DNA of 23,301 bases from a virus, in the IMG/VR virus record IMGVR_UViG_3300005295_000055, positions 1-23,301 of that record. One strand, written 5' to 3'. Each line of letters opens with the position of its first letter. The first letter of the stretch is position 1. The notes beneath the pieces are model-generated. The model was not told the DNA's origin. It saw only the letters and a list, made by a program, of their open reading frames with translations, and did not search any database. The position numbers and the translations under genes are program-made. Below are positions 1 through 5,776 of the stretch, piece after piece.

Positions 1-148
1 CCAGCCCAATCCTATCGGCGGGTTCTCGCCGCAGCTTTCGGCGGCCATCCATGAAGCCTCCCGTCGAAAAGCTGCGGCGTTGATTTGTGTAGCACTTCTA
101 TCGGCAGTGCTGGTTGTTCTTGTTGTGTCAGTAAAGGAGTCCCGCGTC
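1..148 (+). other. Left edge, coding status unresolved
   Basis: No complete gene can be assigned here. One frame ends at a TGA at 52-54 and overlaps an ATG at 51 that opens only ten codons, ending at 83. A second frame is open from base 2 straight into the next gene and would add a hydrophobic stretch (about residues ICVALLSAVLVVLVV) if a TTG at 80 were used. The TGA at 52-54 may be the end of an upstream phage gene, because ATGA overlaps are the rule in this operon. No promoter was recognised. Confidence 0.3.
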
Positions 149-700
149 ATGAGTTCACGATTGATGTCGAGATTGAATAACGATCTGTGGTTGGAGCGTG
201 AAGGTTTTGTGCGCCCGGCTGGCGGGCTGCAGGTTGTGCAAGGTCCAGTTTCACAGCCGGGCGATGATCTGTCGCCGCTACAGCAGATTGCAATTCTGCG
301 GATGATGTACTCGACCACCGCGCGCGGACTGGCGCAGCGGATCGCAGCCGTAAACGACATTCAGGATCGGCCGGCGTGGAGCGATTTCTACGCGCTGGTT
401 GAAAAGGGCCTCTGCATCCGTCCGGTTGGATCACAATGGCATGTCTTGACGTTGGACGGGCAAGCATTTGCCAAGTCGATGCTCACGCATCTGTGCCGCG
501 TGCATGACGTGCATGTGATGGATGAAATCAGAGGCGATGACGGCTCGGTGCGCTTTCGCTGTTCATGCGGGGGATGGTCGTCGGGCGTCTTTCGCAGCAA
601 TGGCATGTACACCTGGCGACGGGCATCGAATTCTTTTTCAGCACATCTGCCGAAGGTGGATGCGAACGGCAACCGGTTGACGAAATTGGAGCGGGCATGA
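149..700 (+). CDS. Hypothetical phage protein, winged-helix-like with CxC motif
   Basis: This is a 183-residue soluble protein of unknown function. The ATG at 149 is chosen because AAAGGAG lies at 133-139 with good spacing; an in-frame TTG at 80 would add a hydrophobic N-terminus but has no ribosome binding site. Residues 41-110 look like a small winged-helix unit: a helix-rich start (LSPLQQIAILRMMY), then a wing-like segment ending LTLDGQAF. A CSCGGW motif at 138-143, followed by a histidine near 166, could bind a metal. The gene is first in a plus-strand run of small early genes, and its TGA overlaps the next ATG by four bases. A DNA-binding role is only inferred from this pattern; no family was recognised with certainty. 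Confidence 0.75.
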   Translation: MSSRLMSRLNNDLWLEREGFVRPAGGLQVVQGPVSQPGDDLSPLQQIAILRMMYSTTARGLAQRIAAVNDIQDRPAWSDFYALVEKGLCIRPVGSQWHVLTLDGQAFAKSMLTHLCRVHDVHVMDEIRGDDGSVRFRCSCGGWSSGVFRSNGMYTWRRASNSFSAHLPKVDANGNRLTKLERA

Positions 701-1038
701 TGTTGGACCGGCGCCAGGAGAGTTTCAGGGAATTCAAGCAAGGCGTGTTCAATGTCCTGAAGCTGGCGCTGGCCTACGATCTTAATCGCGCGATCTTTGA
801 GCAGTACGAAAAAACTATCCGCCTGACGATGCCGGCGGAAGCGCGCGCACAAATGCTTGCTTATACCGACACGATCGAGGTTTCCGTCAGCGGCCGACAA
901 TGGCAGGCCGGCTGGTGGTTCGCAAAGAAGACGACGCACAAGCACATTACCGCCGACATCCTATTCAATCCGTATCGCATGACGCTTTCCGCCTGGACCG
1001 ATCCGAAGGCTGAAGGCGGCATCGTTTGCTTTGAATGA
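697..1038 (+). CDS. Hypothetical phage protein
   Basis: This 113-residue protein starts at an ATG that overlaps the stop of the preceding gene (ATGA), with GGAG at 688-691 as ribosome binding site. The frame is open further upstream to 565, but that part overlaps the previous gene and is ignored. The N-terminal half looks helical (RRQESFREFKQGVFNVLKLA). The C-terminal half is rich in beta-type residues and tryptophan (QWQAGWWFAKK). There is no signal peptide or membrane segment. I do not recognise a family. The stop is again an ATGA overlap with the next gene, so the genes are probably translationally coupled. Confidence 0.7.
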   Translation: MMLDRRQESFREFKQGVFNVLKLALAYDLNRAIFEQYEKTIRLTMPAEARAQMLAYTDTIEVSVSGRQWQAGWWFAKKTTHKHITADILFNPYRMTLSAWTDPKAEGGIVCFE

Positions 1039-1247
1039 AGGGACAGCATCAGGTGAACGCACCTCACCCCTCCCCTCTCCTGAATTTGGACATCGACGAT
1101 TGTTCAGAAGCAGTCGGAGAGCAAAAAGATTTGGTTCAGGAAAGTCTCTCGCGTCTTGAACCGTGCATGCGATCACCCACGGGCTGTCACGAGTTCGTTG
1201 ATGATCTTCCCAACTGCCTCTGGTGTGGGAACGAATTTGAGCCATGA
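1035..1247 (+). CDS. Small CxxC protein, hypothetical
   Basis: This is a 70-residue acidic protein of unknown function. It begins at an ATG overlapping the previous stop and ends by overlapping the next ATG. Its C-terminus carries CHEF, then NCLWCGNEFEP: a CxxC knuckle plus nearby Cys and His residues, so a single small zinc site is plausible. The first half (HPSPLLNLDIDDCSE) looks disordered. It has no strong ribosome binding site of its own, so it probably depends on coupling to the upstream gene. It is one of several small cysteine-pair proteins in this early region. Real-gene status rests on the overlaps and the CxxC pattern. Confidence 0.6.
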   Translation: MKGQHQVNAPHPSPLLNLDIDDCSEAVGEQKDLVQESLSRLEPCMRSPTGCHEFVDDLPNCLWCGNEFEP

Positions 1248-1618
1248 AACACCAGCGCCGCACCGTCAATCGCACATGGCACATGGGCAAGCTCACCGCC
1301 GACATGAAACGGGCGCTGCTTCTGATCCACAAAGACGGCCGGCTGATCCAAGAGCCGACGGGGTGGCGCTCGCGGCTCTCGCAAACGCACGTCAAGATGA
1401 CGACGGTGGCGGCCTTGTTCGATCGTTATCTGATCATCGTGTGCTACGGCGCCGACTTGCGCCGGCGCCACATCGCTCGGCTGTCGGACATCGGCGCGAT
1501 GGTTGCCAGTCAACTCGCCGCGGAATTTGGCGATGACGATCCGTTCAAATCTCAAGCATCGGCAACGCGCCATCTGTCGGAAAAATCCGCCCGCTTCATT
1601 GCCGAGGTGACGGCATGA
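1244..1618 (+). CDS. Hypothetical phage protein, possible winged helix
   Basis: This 124-residue basic protein is joined by ATGA overlaps on both sides. The segment ADMKRALLLIHKDGRLIQEP, then a stretch ending TTVAALFDRYLIIV and a later RLSDIGAMVASQ, follow the helix-turn-helix-wing order often seen in small phage proteins with a winged-helix fold. The tail (about residues 90-124) is helical and polar. No catalytic motif, signal peptide or membrane segment is visible. A nucleic-acid-binding role is inferred only from the pattern and the basic N-terminus (KHQRRTVNRTW). No named family was recognised. Confidence 0.7.
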   Translation: MKHQRRTVNRTWHMGKLTADMKRALLLIHKDGRLIQEPTGWRSRLSQTHVKMTTVAALFDRYLIIVCYGADLRRRHIARLSDIGAMVASQLAAEFGDDDPFKSQASATRHLSEKSARFIAEVTA

Positions 1619-1827
1619 AACGCAACCGCTCCAAGCGATATGCGCACTACCTCATTCGACCTCGCTATGACGGCTCATGGGAATGGATATTGATACAGAG
1701 TGTGCGAACACTGGCAGCATCATCTGACACCTTTGCCACCAAACAGAAGGCACTCGCCAACGCGAAACTGGTGCGAAAATATGCGGGCGATGCTGAGATT
1801 ACAGAAGCCGCAAGTGTAAACCGGTGA
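1615..1827 (+). CDS. Small YegP/DUF1508-like protein
   Basis: This 70-residue basic protein overlaps the previous gene by ATGA. The pattern WEWILIQ, then LAASSDTFATKQKALANAK, then a C-terminal AGDAEI resembles the YegP-like (DUF1508) unit, in which a W-x-W strand is followed by an S-x-x-(F/Y)-x-T/S-K turn and a helix. That family is widespread, has no firmly known biochemical role, and is common in phages and mobile DNA. The match is by eye on one short repeat only, so the family call is tentative. It sits between a winged-helix-like gene and another small hypothetical gene. Confidence 0.6.
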   Translation: MKRNRSKRYAHYLIRPRYDGSWEWILIQSVRTLAASSDTFATKQKALANAKLVRKYAGDAEITEAASVNR

Positions 1828-1831
1828 CGGC

Positions 1832-2050
1832 ATGAAACTTCCCGCCATCAATCCCGATCGGCCGAAGATCGCCGTGCGCAGGCTGGTGCAGTTTCAGCAA
1901 TGCACGTTCCTAACTTGGCAACAGAATATTCAGGTCGATACGCTCAAGCATTCCATCCGCGGCTATGAACGCAATCGCGGCACAGAGAGTGCGAAAGGCG
2001 CGCTGGCGCACGTTCAGCAAGAGCTCAGCAAATTGGAAGCGATGCTGTGA
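1832..2050 (+). CDS. Small hypothetical protein, helical C-terminus
   Basis: This 72-residue protein starts four bases after the preceding stop. Residues 30-72 (IQVDTLKHSIRGYERNRG, then ALAHVQQELSKLEAML) form a likely long amphipathic helix or short coiled coil, suggesting an oligomeric protein. There are no membrane segments or catalytic motifs. I do not recognise the family. The position inside the early operon with minimal spacing supports a real gene. Confidence 0.6.
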   Translation: MKLPAINPDRPKIAVRRLVQFQQCTFLTWQQNIQVDTLKHSIRGYERNRGTESAKGALAHVQQELSKLEAML

Positions 2051-2063
2051 TGTGGAGAGGTTA

Positions 2064-2138
2064 ATGCTCAAGCGCATCTATCGGTGGCTATGGCCGGATG
2101 GGTTTTTCGGTGATTGGTTCAAGAGGGGTGGAAAATGA
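2064..2138 (+). CDS. 24-residue microprotein, Trp-rich and basic
   Basis: This tiny gene has a strong ribosome binding site, GGAGAGG at 2054-2060, just before the ATG. Its TGA overlaps the ATG of the next gene (ATGA). The peptide begins MLKRIYRWLWPDGFFGDW and ends FKRGGK: aromatic, basic, and possibly membrane- or nucleic-acid-associating. It may be a real microprotein or may serve only to couple translation to the next gene. The binding site and overlap make chance less likely, but there is no family evidence. Confidence 0.5.
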   Translation: MLKRIYRWLWPDGFFGDWFKRGGK

Positions 2139-2299
2139 CGACACGCTGGAAAGTTGGCTGCTGGAACTGCGACGAAGGCTATGTAGAGCCGGTGGACGAA
2201 TGGGACGCTGATCAGTGCTCAGTGTGTCACGGCAAAGGCTTTCTGATCGTGACCGAGTTAACAGACGACAACTGCGAAGAAGCTGTCGCATTCGATTGA
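2135..2299 (+). CDS. Small two-CxxC zinc-finger-like protein
   Basis: This 54-residue acidic protein starts at the ATG overlapping the microprotein stop, with a purine-rich GAGGGGTGG before it. The cysteine pairs CWNC (near residue 9) and CSVCHGKGF (near residue 29) match a four-cysteine zinc ribbon; the CxxCxGxGF part is like the DnaJ cysteine-rich repeat. The remainder is acidic. Proteins of this kind are common in phage early operons and usually have no assigned function. A structural zinc site is inferred from the four cysteines. Confidence 0.7.
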   Translation: MTTRWKVGCWNCDEGYVEPVDEWDADQCSVCHGKGFLIVTELTDDNCEEAVAFD

Positions 2300-2318
2300 T
2301 GCGCCCTTAAGGAATGAC

Positions 2319-2783
2319 ATGCGGATTCTAGATGCAACATGCGGAGGGAGGCACCTGTGGTTTGAAAAATCACGTGCCGATACCGTTTATGTTGACCGCC
2401 GTATGCTGCCGAAGGGCACGATACCTATTCGCCCGAATTGGGAGGTTCGCCCGACCGTGGTTGCCGACTTCACTATGCTTCCGTTCGCAAAAGAGACTTT
2501 CGATCTTGTGGTGTATGACCCGCCGCACATTATCCGCGACCGGCCTTCAAAATCGTTCCTGCGAACCAAGTACGGTGAGCTCAATTCCGGCACATGGCAA
2601 TCGACGCTGCGCACAGGTTTTGATGAATGCTGGCGAGTTCTGCGGACCGGCGGAACACTTCACTTCAAATGGGCTGAGGGGAACGTACCGCTAAAGAAGG
2701 TGCTGGATTTGTTTCCAATCAGGCCGCTTTTCAAAAACAAGCATCACGTATCGTGGTCCGTTTTTGCAAAGGTGGCCGCATGA
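2319..2783 (+). CDS. SAM-dependent methyltransferase-like protein (DPPH motif)
   Basis: This 154-residue protein starts at an ATG preceded by TAAGGA at 2307-2312. The N-terminus ILDATCGGRHLWF (residues 3-15) is a class I methyltransferase motif I that would bind S-adenosylmethionine. VYVDRR near residue 23 fits motif II. FDLVVYDPPH (residues 61-70) fits motif IV of N6-adenine DNA methyltransferases (DPPY/F), with His replacing the aromatic residue. RVLRTGGTLHFKW follows as the next strand-turn. At this length there is no room for a target recognition domain. It could methylate DNA, modify a base or other small substrate, or be degenerate. No restriction enzyme gene is nearby. A tRNA gene follows directly. 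Confidence 0.75.
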   Translation: MRILDATCGGRHLWFEKSRADTVYVDRRMLPKGTIPIRPNWEVRPTVVADFTMLPFAKETFDLVVYDPPHIIRDRPSKSFLRTKYGELNSGTWQSTLRTGFDECWRVLRTGGTLHFKWAEGNVPLKKVLDLFPIRPLFKNKHHVSWSVFAKVAA

Positions 2784-2788
2784 AACGG

Positions 2789-2864
2789 CGTGGCGTAGCT
2801 CAGTGGATAGAGCGCCCGACTTCTAATCGGGAGGTCGCTGGTTCGAATCCAGCCGCCTCGACCA
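2789..2864 (+). tRNA. tRNA-Arg (anticodon UCU)
   Basis: A full cloverleaf can be drawn. The acceptor arms are 2789-2795 and 2854-2860, the D stem GCTC/GAGC is at 2798-2801 and 2810-2813, and the anticodon stem CCCGA/TCGGG has the loop CTTCTAA at 2820-2826 with anticodon TCT at 2822-2824. The variable loop has five bases. The T arm has the standard TTCGAAT loop, and discriminator A is followed by an encoded CCA at 2862-2864. The acceptor stem has one T-T mismatch at the third pair. It would read AGA codons, which are usually rare in high-GC alphaproteobacteria but do occur in neighbouring genes (three AGA in the glycosyltransferase-like gene). It starts six bases after the upstream stop. Confidence 0.93.
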
Positions 2865-2877
2865 TAACCGCCGCACA

Positions 2878-3090
2878 ATGACAAACGCCCTGCGATCAGT
2901 CCCCGTCACACCCTATGGCTGCTACATGCCGTGGCACGCCAGGTATTGGGACCCCGATGCCGTTGGAGCCGCGTGCTGGTTCTGTGACAGGGCGATTGCG
3001 ATACCGGAAACCGCCAAGGGCAAGATCGTAGCCTGCATTTACTGCGGGCTTGAGCGCGGCTTTATTCCAGAAGTTGAAATTGAACCGTAG
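2878..3090 (+). CDS. Small zinc-ribbon-like protein (CWFC, CIYC)
   Basis: This 70-residue protein begins 13 bases after the tRNA and has no clear ribosome binding site. CWFCDRAI (near residue 33) and CIYCGLERGF (near residue 53) give two cysteine pairs about 20 residues apart, the layout of a small zinc ribbon. The first 30 residues are rich in Pro, Tyr and Trp. No signal peptide or membrane segment is present. The function is unknown. The overlapping frame through the tRNA is a known artefact and is not this gene. Confidence 0.65.
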   Translation: MTNALRSVPVTPYGCYMPWHARYWDPDAVGAACWFCDRAIAIPETAKGKIVACIYCGLERGFIPEVEIEP

Positions 3091-3100
3091 GGCATGTCTC

Positions 3101-3337
3101 ATGACTTGGATGCACTCGTGGAAGAGCACGCTTGGCGACGTTTACCATCGCGAGCACCCCAATGGGGATTTCGTTGCGTGGTGCAATCCAGGCATCAGCC
3201 TCGTTCAATCGAGCGCCAGAACGGTTCCAGATGGATATGTGTGCGCTAGGTGCCGCGCCCTTTCCTCGAGACTCCCGCTGGACCAACAACACCTGCCGCC
3301 GTCCGACATAAACCACGCCCAGATTATTGATGGCTGA
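3101..3337 (+). CDS. Small CxxC hypothetical protein
   Basis: This 78-residue protein uses the ATG at 3101, with AGGGC at 3089-3093 as a weak ribosome binding site; an in-frame ATG at 3110 is an alternative, and the frame is open upstream to 3050 inside the previous gene. VAWCNPG (near residue 28) and YVCARCRAL (near residue 48) hold three cysteines, and with nearby His residues they could form a zinc site. The C-terminus is Pro- and Asp-rich. No family was recognised. Confidence 0.55.
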   Translation: MTWMHSWKSTLGDVYHREHPNGDFVAWCNPGISLVQSSARTVPDGYVCARCRALSSRLPLDQQHLPPSDINHAQIIDG

Positions 3338-3345
3338 ACATCGGC

Positions 3346-3351
3346 AAGGAG
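3346..3351 (+). promoter_or_regulatory. Ribosome binding site deciding a TTG start
   Basis: A perfect AAGGAG lies six bases before the TTG at 3358. It supports the TTG start over the in-frame ATG at 3382. Confidence 0.7.
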
Positions 3352-3357
3352 ATTGAT

Positions 3358-3537
3358 TTGCCCGTAAATACTCAACAGCTTATGCGGCAGTATGATGAAT
3401 TAGTCGCAGAGAATGCGCGGCTCCGTGATGTTCTACGAGAGGCGGCATTGCAGATCGAATATCTGCAAGACAAATTTCAGCACACCGGGACAGGCAACTC
3501 GACCTTGCAAAAGATCGAGTTTGCCCTTCATGGCTAG
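3358..3537 (+). CDS. Small coiled-coil phage protein, TTG start
   Basis: This 59-residue protein starts at TTG behind a perfect AAGGAG; starting at the in-frame ATG at 3382 would lose eight residues. The sequence MRQYDELVAENARLRDVLR continues as a helix to LQIEYLQDKF. Its heptad pattern (L, V, N, L, L, I, L) indicates a parallel coiled coil, so the protein probably forms a dimer or higher oligomer. The tail GNSTLQKIEFALHG is short. Such short leucine-zipper-like proteins are frequent in phage early regions and have no defined role. Confidence 0.7.
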   Translation: MPVNTQQLMRQYDELVAENARLRDVLREAALQIEYLQDKFQHTGTGNSTLQKIEFALHG

Positions 3538-3578
3538 GGAATGAGCGACTCCATGACATTCAAACGCTGCGAGACGCG

Positions 3579-4499
3579 ATGAAGCCACTCTATATTTCTA
3601 TACCGGCATGGGGAAAGACTTACGTCGACATTGCGACGAGGTTCACCATCCCGGCTGTGTTTGCATCGCTTGCGGCCGGAGGAATGAGGGAGCCAGCCAA
3701 CTTCATCATCCACACCGATGATCAGGATAGATTCAAGACAGCGCTTTGCGGCCACAATCTGATCTTCCGAGCACTAGCAGAACCAAGACCCACGCAAGCG
3801 CAGAACTGGCCAGTGTTCAAGGCAGCGCATCGGGACGCGATGGCGATCACCCCAAAGGGTGCAATCCTGACACTGCTCAATTCAGATATTGTTGTATCGC
3901 GCGAGACCTTCGGTTTTGTGAGCGACGTGTTCGAGAGCGACAAGATCAGAGTCATCGCCTCAAGCGGCGGCATCCGGGCAACGTTGTGCGATACAAGTGC
4001 ACCACCAATCGGTGCTTCAGCGGTTGATCTCAATGCATGGATCTGGGCGAACAAGCATTCGATCATACAGGAGTGCATCTGGGGGAAGGGCCGATCTGGA
4101 TTGCCGACCGTTCTTTTCTTTGAGCACGACGATGGTGGAGTCTCCATGCATTACTTCCATCTGGTGCCGATGTTCATGATCAAGGACGACCGCAGTTTGA
4201 GTTTTAAAGGAACTATCGATGACGATCTGCTCGGCTGCTATGGCGATGACGAATGTTTTTTCGTGAGCGACAAGCAGATGGCATTTGCCGAATTAAGTCC
4301 GGCCTCGAAAGTGCATTCAGTCGGGCAACTGCTTACGGTCGACGTCATGATGAATTTCTGGAAGGACAGGTTTCTACCCTGTCACTTACGGAATTTTCGC
4401 CACAGGATTTCGGTGCTCGGAAATCCGCAGAACACCCACCCTGCAGCAGACGAGATCATCATGAAGTTGTCGCGGTTGCCGCGGGCCGTACCCCGCTAA
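3579..4499 (+). CDS. Glycosyltransferase-like protein (GT-A type, tentative)
   Basis: This 306-residue soluble protein starts at an ATG that overlaps the end of a 13-codon leader ORF (3541-3582). The N-terminus LYISIPAWGKTYVDIATRF and then FIIHTDD (residues 42-48) read like the first strands of a GT-A nucleotide-sugar fold. LTLLNSDIVVSRETF (residues 98-111) carries an NSD in the place of the DxD metal/nucleotide motif. GTIDDDLLG (211-219) and GDDECFFVSD (222-231) are acidic loops where acceptor or metal residues could sit. There is no membrane segment. Members of such families may decorate phage DNA, virions or host surface sugars. Which one applies here, and whether the enzyme is active, cannot be told. 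Arg codons AGA occur at residues 51, 70 and 124, fitting the nearby tRNA. Confidence 0.6.
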   Translation: MKPLYISIPAWGKTYVDIATRFTIPAVFASLAAGGMREPANFIIHTDDQDRFKTALCGHNLIFRALAEPRPTQAQNWPVFKAAHRDAMAITPKGAILTLLNSDIVVSRETFGFVSDVFESDKIRVIASSGGIRATLCDTSAPPIGASAVDLNAWIWANKHSIIQECIWGKGRSGLPTVLFFEHDDGGVSMHYFHLVPMFMIKDDRSLSFKGTIDDDLLGCYGDDECFFVSDKQMAFAELSPASKVHSVGQLLTVDVMMNFWKDRFLPCHLRNFRHRISVLGNPQNTHPAADEIIMKLSRLPRAVPR

Positions 4500-4515
4500 C
4501 AATCGGAGATTCAAA

Positions 4516-4692
4516 ATGCCAGACAACAAACGCAAGCGCGGCAAGGCAGACAGATTAAAGGTTGCGCGTTTGGAATCCTATGAGGTTGCTTACGTTGCAA
4601 AGAAATTCGCTGTGACCGCAGCCAAGGTGCGTGCAGTCATCAAACGTGTGGGGAATAGCAGGCGGAAAGTGTATGCGGAGTTGAGGGGGTGA
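4516..4692 (+). CDS. DUF3606 family small protein
   Basis: This 58-residue basic protein starts at an ATG preceded by CGGAGAT at 4504-4510. It shows the DUF3606 pattern: an N-terminal MPDNKRKRGKADRLKV, a middle YEVAYVAKKFAVTAAKVRAV and a short basic tail. The family is small (about 55-65 residues) and common in alpha- and other proteobacteria, often on mobile DNA. It is helical and possibly nucleic-acid-binding, but its function is not established. The middle KKFAVTAAKVRAVIKRVG resembles a helix-turn-helix-like pair. It lies between the glycosyltransferase-like gene and an unrecognised gene. Confidence 0.8.
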   Translation: MPDNKRKRGKADRLKVARLESYEVAYVAKKFAVTAAKVRAVIKRVGNSRRKVYAELRG

Positions 4693-4708
4693 GCGCTAGG
4701 AGAACGAC

Positions 4709-4993
4709 ATGAAGAGGACCGAGGCAGCATATAAAGTTGGATTTAACACGGGCTGGAAGCTAGCCAGCGAGCAGGCCGCCATTACCGTTGTAAACGGGCG
4801 TGTCACCACAAAACTGATCAGCGGCTTACAACATCAGGATGGATCGCAAATCCGTGAACGCAAGATTGTGGGTTTTTTTGATTTTATCAATAGGGAGACG
4901 GATCGGCAGGACCTGATTCTATATGCTGAGTTTTTTGAAAAACTTGCAAAGCGTTGCCGCAGATTAGCAAAAAACAGTCTTGAAAATGATTAA
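4709..4993 (+). CDS. Hypothetical phage protein
   Basis: This 94-residue basic protein has a clear AGGAGA ribosome binding site before its ATG. The start KRTEAAYKVGFNTGWKLASE and the end DLILYAEFFEKLAKRCRRLA are likely helices around a beta-type centre. Base composition is visibly more AT-rich than in the tail genes, with a run of seven T at about 4873, and it uses AGG and AGA arginine codons. Its end overlaps the HNH-like gene by eight bases. No family was recognised. Confidence 0.65.
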   Translation: MKRTEAAYKVGFNTGWKLASEQAAITVVNGRVTTKLISGLQHQDGSQIRERKIVGFFDFINRETDRQDLILYAEFFEKLAKRCRRLAKNSLEND

Positions 4994-5390
4994 CCGCCGT
5001 AAAGAGTTTTCAAAAGAGATAAAGCGCCAGGCATTCGCGCGCGCGAACGGCATCTGCGAATGCCATCTGATACCGCACGTCTTTGCCGTTGCCTGCGGCC
5101 GGGCGCTCGGTGAAGGCAACACCTTTTATGAGCATATCGATCCGTCGCGCATCTCGGGACGCAACGACGTCGACAACTGTGCAGTGCTCACCCGCACCTG
5201 CTGGCGCATGAAGACGGCTTCCTATGATCAGCCGGTCATCGCCCGCGTGCGATCGCGGGAAGACCGCGCGCGCGGTATCCGCAACACCCCGACATTGCCG
5301 GGATCCCGCGTTGACCCGTTCAAGATCAAGGTGCAGCGGCGGCAGATTGTTGATCGATCGACCGGGCAACCGTGGAGGTTCGGGCGATGA
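4986..5390 (+). CDS. HNH-nuclease-like protein, active site probably degenerate
   Basis: This 134-residue basic protein uses the ATG at 4986 (a TTG at 4980 is an alternative) and overlaps the previous gene by eight bases. RANGICECH (residues 19-27), YEHIDPSRISGRNDVDN (48-64) and NCAVLTRTCWRMKT (64-77) follow the order of phage HNH proteins: a Cys-rich start, a DH/HH beta hairpin, then N-C-x-x-L-C-x-x-C-H-x-x-K-T. Here the first His/Asp is Glu (EH), the first Cys of the second zinc pair is Thr, and the final H is Trp. A normal two-metal HNH site is therefore unlikely; loss of nuclease activity is inferred. The stop overlaps the excisionase-like start (ATGA). Confidence 0.65.
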   Translation: MINRRKEFSKEIKRQAFARANGICECHLIPHVFAVACGRALGEGNTFYEHIDPSRISGRNDVDNCAVLTRTCWRMKTASYDQPVIARVRSREDRARGIRNTPTLPGSRVDPFKIKVQRRQIVDRSTGQPWRFGR

Positions 5391-5776
5391 GCGATCTTCT
5401 GACCCTCGAGGAAGCCGCCCAGCGCCTGCGCAAGCCGTCGGCGCGCTGGCTGCGCGACTGGCTGCGCAACAATCCCCCGCCCGATGGTGAGCCGCCCTAT
5501 TATCTACAGGCGGGCCGCGACCGGCTTTTTTCCCCCGGCGATATCGCTAGAATTGAGGCACGTCTGCGTGAGTTGACCCCATGCCGCTCAAGCTCATCCC
5601 GCCGCACAAGCGCAAGAGCCCGAACTGGATCATCCGCGGCACGTACCTCGGAACATACGTGGAGCGAAGCGCGAAGAGTAACCGGCGATCCGTCGCTGTG
5701 CAGCGCAGACGCCAAATCGAAGCCGAAATTGAGTCTGGCCAGTACCAACCCGACGCCGATCAGCCGACGTTCCTGA
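5387..5776 (+). CDS. Excisionase-like MerR/Xis helix-turn-helix protein
   Basis: This 129-residue protein starts at an ATG overlapping the previous stop. Residues 1-63 (LLTLEEAAQRLRK, then ARWLRDWLRNNP, then YYLQAGRDRLFSPGDIARIE) match the small winged helix of excisionases: a helix-turn-helix followed by a strand with Arg, then a helix ending in an acidic stretch. It probably binds att DNA and steers the integrase toward excision. From about residue 65 the frame runs 196 bases into int and becomes Ser/Arg-rich. That tail is a by-product of the overlap and probably contributes little. The position directly before int supports the role. The Xis call is by pattern and context. Confidence 0.65.
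   Translation: MSDLLTLEEAAQRLRKPSARWLRDWLRNNPPPDGEPPYYLQAGRDRLFSPGDIARIEARLRELTPCRSSSSRRTSARARTGSSAARTSEHTWSEARRVTGDPSLCSADAKSKPKLSLASTNPTPISRRS

Noticed and set aside
388-945. Minus-strand ORF opposite the first early genes
   Set aside because: Arg/His/Cys-rich shadow; the plus-strand genes have ribosome binding sites and ATGA overlaps.
2780-2881. Short ORF through the tRNA with a GVAQWIERPTSN-like translation
   Set aside because: This is the well-known false protein obtained by translating a tRNA gene; the cloverleaf explains the sequence.
3541-3582. 13-codon ORF before the glycosyltransferase-like gene
   Set aside because: Too short and with a weak ribosome binding site; mentioned only as a possible coupler.
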